Shown: one piece after another, positions 62,236-64,000 of the stretch
How the letters are laid out: every line of letters begins with the position of its first letter
Numbering within the stretch: position 1 is the first letter of the stretch
Source: Flammeovirgaceae bacterium UBA2366
GTDB taxonomy: Bacteria; Bacteroidota; Bacteroidia; Cytophagales; Cyclobacteriaceae
Direction: 5' to 3'
NCBI GenBank assembly: GCA_002344065.1
Contig: DDTK01000015.1
Coordinates: 124,001 to 188,000 of the forward strand
DNA: 64,000 bases
Notes under the pieces: generated by a model
Seen by the model: the letters and a program-made list of their open reading frames with translations, nothing else
What the model was told of the DNA's origin: nothing
The model's database searches: none
Program-made: the position numbers and the translations under genes

Positions 62236-62993
62236 TTCTGCTGGGAACATTGGGCATGTTGCTTTTGGTTGGTTTTATGGGGCTGTTCATTCTGCTCTAT
62301 CAAAAGCGAATGCTTAAAGAACGAGAGATGAGGGCGGCACGTGAACTTGAATATCAAAGTCAAATGATCCAGCTGCAGCTGGAAAGCCAGGAACAGGAAC
62401 GTAAGCGTATCGGTGCCGATTTACACGACTCGCTGGGGTCATTGCTTTGGGGGGCCAAAGTCAACGCATCGCTCGTGTATAAATCCGGAAACCTCAACGA
62501 TGAAGCGCTGGAATCCTACAAAGAACTTATAGAAATACTGGATGATAGTGTGGAAACCGTGCGTAAAATTGCGTGGGAACTAACCCCCGATGCTTTTCAT
62601 TATAATGGACTGTCAGGATCATTGAAGAAGCTTTGCCAACAGCTTGACGGAAAGCCCATTCAAATCTCTTTGTTGGAGAACAATCCCCAACCTTGGAATG
62701 ACGACCGTGCACTTCAGGTGTTCAGAATCCTACAGGAACTGATCAGTAATACCTTTAAGCACTCTGGTGCTTCTCATTTGATTATCGTTTTGAATTGGCA
62801 GGAAGATAACCTTGAGATTCAATTTTCCGATAATGGAAGAGGGATTTCACCTTCAGCGATACGAAAAGGTGTTGGCCTTTGGAACATTGAACAACGGATA
62901 AAACAACTCAAAGCAACGTTTCACAGGGGTAACGATCCGGATTATCAGGGTTTAAAAATTGCCATGGATATACCTTTGAAGCATGAACCCTGA
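62199..62993 (+). CDS. NarL-type (HisKA_3) sensor histidine kinase
   Basis: 264 residues: one membrane helix (about 10-33), a coiled linker with ERKRIGADLHDSLG (His76 as phosphorylation site, HisKA_3 dimer domain), then HATPase_c with QELISNTFKHSGAS (N box), FSDNGRGI (G1) and GVGLWNIEQRIKQL (G2). No extracytoplasmic sensing domain. It overlaps the upstream membrane protein by 37 bases and the response regulator by 11, so the trio forms one translational unit. Confidence 0.92.
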   Translation: MEAVQTHHITWIILLGTLGMLLLVGFMGLFILLYQKRMLKEREMRAARELEYQSQMIQLQLESQEQERKRIGADLHDSLGSLLWGAKVNASLVYKSGNLNDEALESYKELIEILDDSVETVRKIAWELTPDAFHYNGLSGSLKKLCQQLDGKPIQISLLENNPQPWNDDRALQVFRILQELISNTFKHSGASHLIIVLNWQEDNLEIQFSDNGRGISPSAIRKGVGLWNIEQRIKQLKATFHRGNDPDYQGLKIAMDIPLKHEP

Positions 62994-63630
62994 CAATTTA
63001 ACCGTTTATTTAGCGGATGACCACACCGTGGTCAGAAAGGGAATGGTTCGCCTGCTCAAAACATTTCAGCGAGTTAACCAGGTGAAAGATGCTGCTAACG
63101 GGAAGGAACTAATAAGCCTGACGGAAACAGTGCCACCCGATGCTGTTATCCTGGACGTTGAAATGCCGGTTATGGGAGGCGTTGAAACTTCAAAACACCT
63201 GGTTGATAATTTTCCAGAAGTGAAAATCCTTATTTTGACGATGCACACCGAAGCGGTTTTTATTCATAAACTTATGGATATTGGTATTCATGGGTTCCTC
63301 AGCAAATCGGCAGAACCTAATGAAGTTGAACGGGCGCTTTACTCCATTATCGATAAAGATTTCTACAAGAATGATCTTGTTGAGAGCGCTATGAGAAAGA
63401 ATGTTTCCTCAGGTTCTCAGGAAACAACGTCAAAATTATCAACCCGCGAACTGGAAATCCTCTTGCTTATTTGTCAGGAGCTAACCCCTGCTGAAATCAG
63501 TGAACGTCTTCAAATCAGTGAGAAAACTTTTTTCAATCACCGGGCTAATATCCTCACCAAAACCCGTAGCCGGTCAAATGTAGGGTTGCTCCGCTTCGCG
63601 GTGCAACGCGGGTTATATGAGCTGGGTTAA
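62983..63630 (+). CDS. NarL/LuxR family response regulator
   Basis: 215 residues. Receiver domain with Asp12-Asp13, phospho-acceptor Asp58 in VILDVEMPVMGG and Lys108 in FLSKSAE. LuxR-type HTH at about 150-212: LSTRELEILLLICQELTPAEISERL and ISEKTFFNHRANILTKT. Partner of the kinase just upstream. Its DNA-binding domain is close to that of the next gene (63826). Its likely targets are the two ATAGGA-N5-TCCTAT palindromes. Confidence 0.94.
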   Translation: MNPDNLTVYLADDHTVVRKGMVRLLKTFQRVNQVKDAANGKELISLTETVPPDAVILDVEMPVMGGVETSKHLVDNFPEVKILILTMHTEAVFIHKLMDIGIHGFLSKSAEPNEVERALYSIIDKDFYKNDLVESAMRKNVSSGSQETTSKLSTRELEILLLICQELTPAEISERLQISEKTFFNHRANILTKTRSRSNVGLLRFAVQRGLYELG

Positions 63631-63766
63631 GTATTCTGCCAATTGAACGGCATCAGTAAAAGCATATCGTGTTGAGCTAGCCTGTAATCAGAAGACCCCG
63701 TTGAGACATCCTTACTTAAAACAACTGACAATCGATTTTCAGGTTTTGCCCGAGTGGTTAAAATTT

Positions 63767-63785
63767 TATAGGAATTATTCCTATA
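63767..63785. promoter_or_regulatory. ATAGGA-N5-TCCTAT palindrome, site 2
   Basis: TATAGGAAT-T-ATTCCTATA, perfect 9-bp arms, about 40 bp before the receiver-less LuxR gene. It shares half-site and 5-base spacing with site 1, and an AAATTT-rich left flank. Confidence 0.62.
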
Positions 63786-63825
63786 GGGTCAAAAGCGATG
63801 AATGCCCTGGCAATAATTTTATCCC

Positions 63826-64000
63826 ATGAAAAGTTTAATCATGAAAGGGAAAAGTATAAAAGTGCTTACGCGTAAGGCGTCACCATTGACCGAAAGAGAA
63901 TTGGAAGTGCTTATGCTGATTTGCCGGGAATTTTCTCCTAACGAAATAAGCTCCCGCCTACAAATTAGTGAAAAAACCTTCTTCAATCACCGGGCGAACA
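63826..64000 (+). CDS. LuxR-type HTH protein without receiver (3' cut by window)
   Basis: 58 codons are visible from the ATG at 63826; a second ATG is at 63841. After a basic start (MKSLIMKGKSIKVLTRKA) it goes directly into a LuxR-type HTH: LTERELEVLMLICREFSPNE, then RLQISEKTFFNHRAN. This is highly similar to the end of the response regulator at 62983, so it is a paralogue that lacks the receiver domain. It has its own palindrome upstream. The remainder lies beyond the window, so a different C-terminal domain cannot be excluded. Confidence 0.85.
   Translation, partial: MKSLIMKGKSIKVLTRKASPLTERELEVLMLICREFSPNEISSRLQISEKTFFNHRAN

Noticed and set aside
1..64000. CRISPR array, prophage, insertion sequence or replication origin
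   Set aside because: No regular direct-repeat array, no transposase or phage genes, and no dnaA-type cluster were seen; the repeats present are short intergenic palindromes.

Overview
The window looks like a chromosomal segment of a Bacteroidota bacterium, most likely of the Cytophagales type. The signs are a secreted protein with a type B sorting domain of the type IX secretion system (21257-24163), family proteins typical of the phylum (DUF4290, DUF3109, DUF4136), a single-chain PurL, start regions without clear Shine-Dalgarno sequences, and several promoters of the Bacteroidota form TTTG-N18/20-TAnnTTTG. Genes are dense, on both strands, and mostly housekeeping. There is no rRNA, prophage, transposase or CRISPR array. 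One tRNA (Gln, TTG) is present.

Layout. 1-5346: end of an exonuclease III gene, then a minus-strand group pcrA, DUF4290, murA and a small membrane protein. 5347-7346: a TcmP-like protein and a DUF3109 protein between palindromic repeats. 7347-13417: a minus-strand lipid and ribosome block (pdxA, TerB-like, DUF177, rpmF, then fabH, efp, accB, accC). 13538-17807: rsmA-mgtE, a membrane pentapeptide-repeat protein, greA and a HIT protein. 18090-21111: gpsA, a PlsB/PlsC-type acyltransferase and a 79-residue unknown. 21257-27926: the type IX cargo protein, a DCC-family protein, fabD, folK and sppA. 27927-31058: an AT-rich stretch with two very small secreted-protein genes facing a TPR sensor histidine kinase. 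31120-40144: metG, pth, rplY, prs, tRNA-Gln, a DUF4136 lipoprotein and purL. 40277-50769: an outer-membrane-like protein, a hydrolase, an ECF sigma factor with a small membrane partner, a TetR-TolC-MFP-RND efflux operon and a metallophosphoesterase. 50842-60772: DoxX, DUF3999/DUF2339, an aldehyde dehydrogenase, an RRM protein, an NTF2-like protein, an FKBP isomerase, nhaA and galK. 60773-64000: a signalling cassette with a lipoprotein, a polytopic membrane protein, a NarL-type histidine kinase and response regulator, and the start of a receiver-less LuxR-type protein cut by the window end.

How the parts work together. The accB/accC/fabH/fabD genes start fatty acid synthesis, and gpsA plus the acyltransferase feed acyl chains into phospholipid. 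murA starts peptidoglycan synthesis. prs and purL supply nucleotides. metG, tRNA-Gln, rplY, rpmF, efp, pth and rsmA serve translation. Most intergenic spaces at convergent gene ends hold imperfect palindromes, some of which share arms at distant sites.

The most interesting points are: a matched pair of operator-like palindromes (ATAGGA-N5-TCCTAT) before the lipoprotein and before the receiver-less LuxR gene of the terminal cassette; the mini-operon of 46- and 57-residue secreted proteins with its own terminator, divergent from a compositionally chimeric TPR kinase; a TetR operator with perfect 10-bp arms lying over an apparently leaderless promoter; a hairpin with U-tract in the greA leader; a MurA with Asp in place of the fosfomycin-target Cys; and an EF-P without Lys or Arg at its tip.
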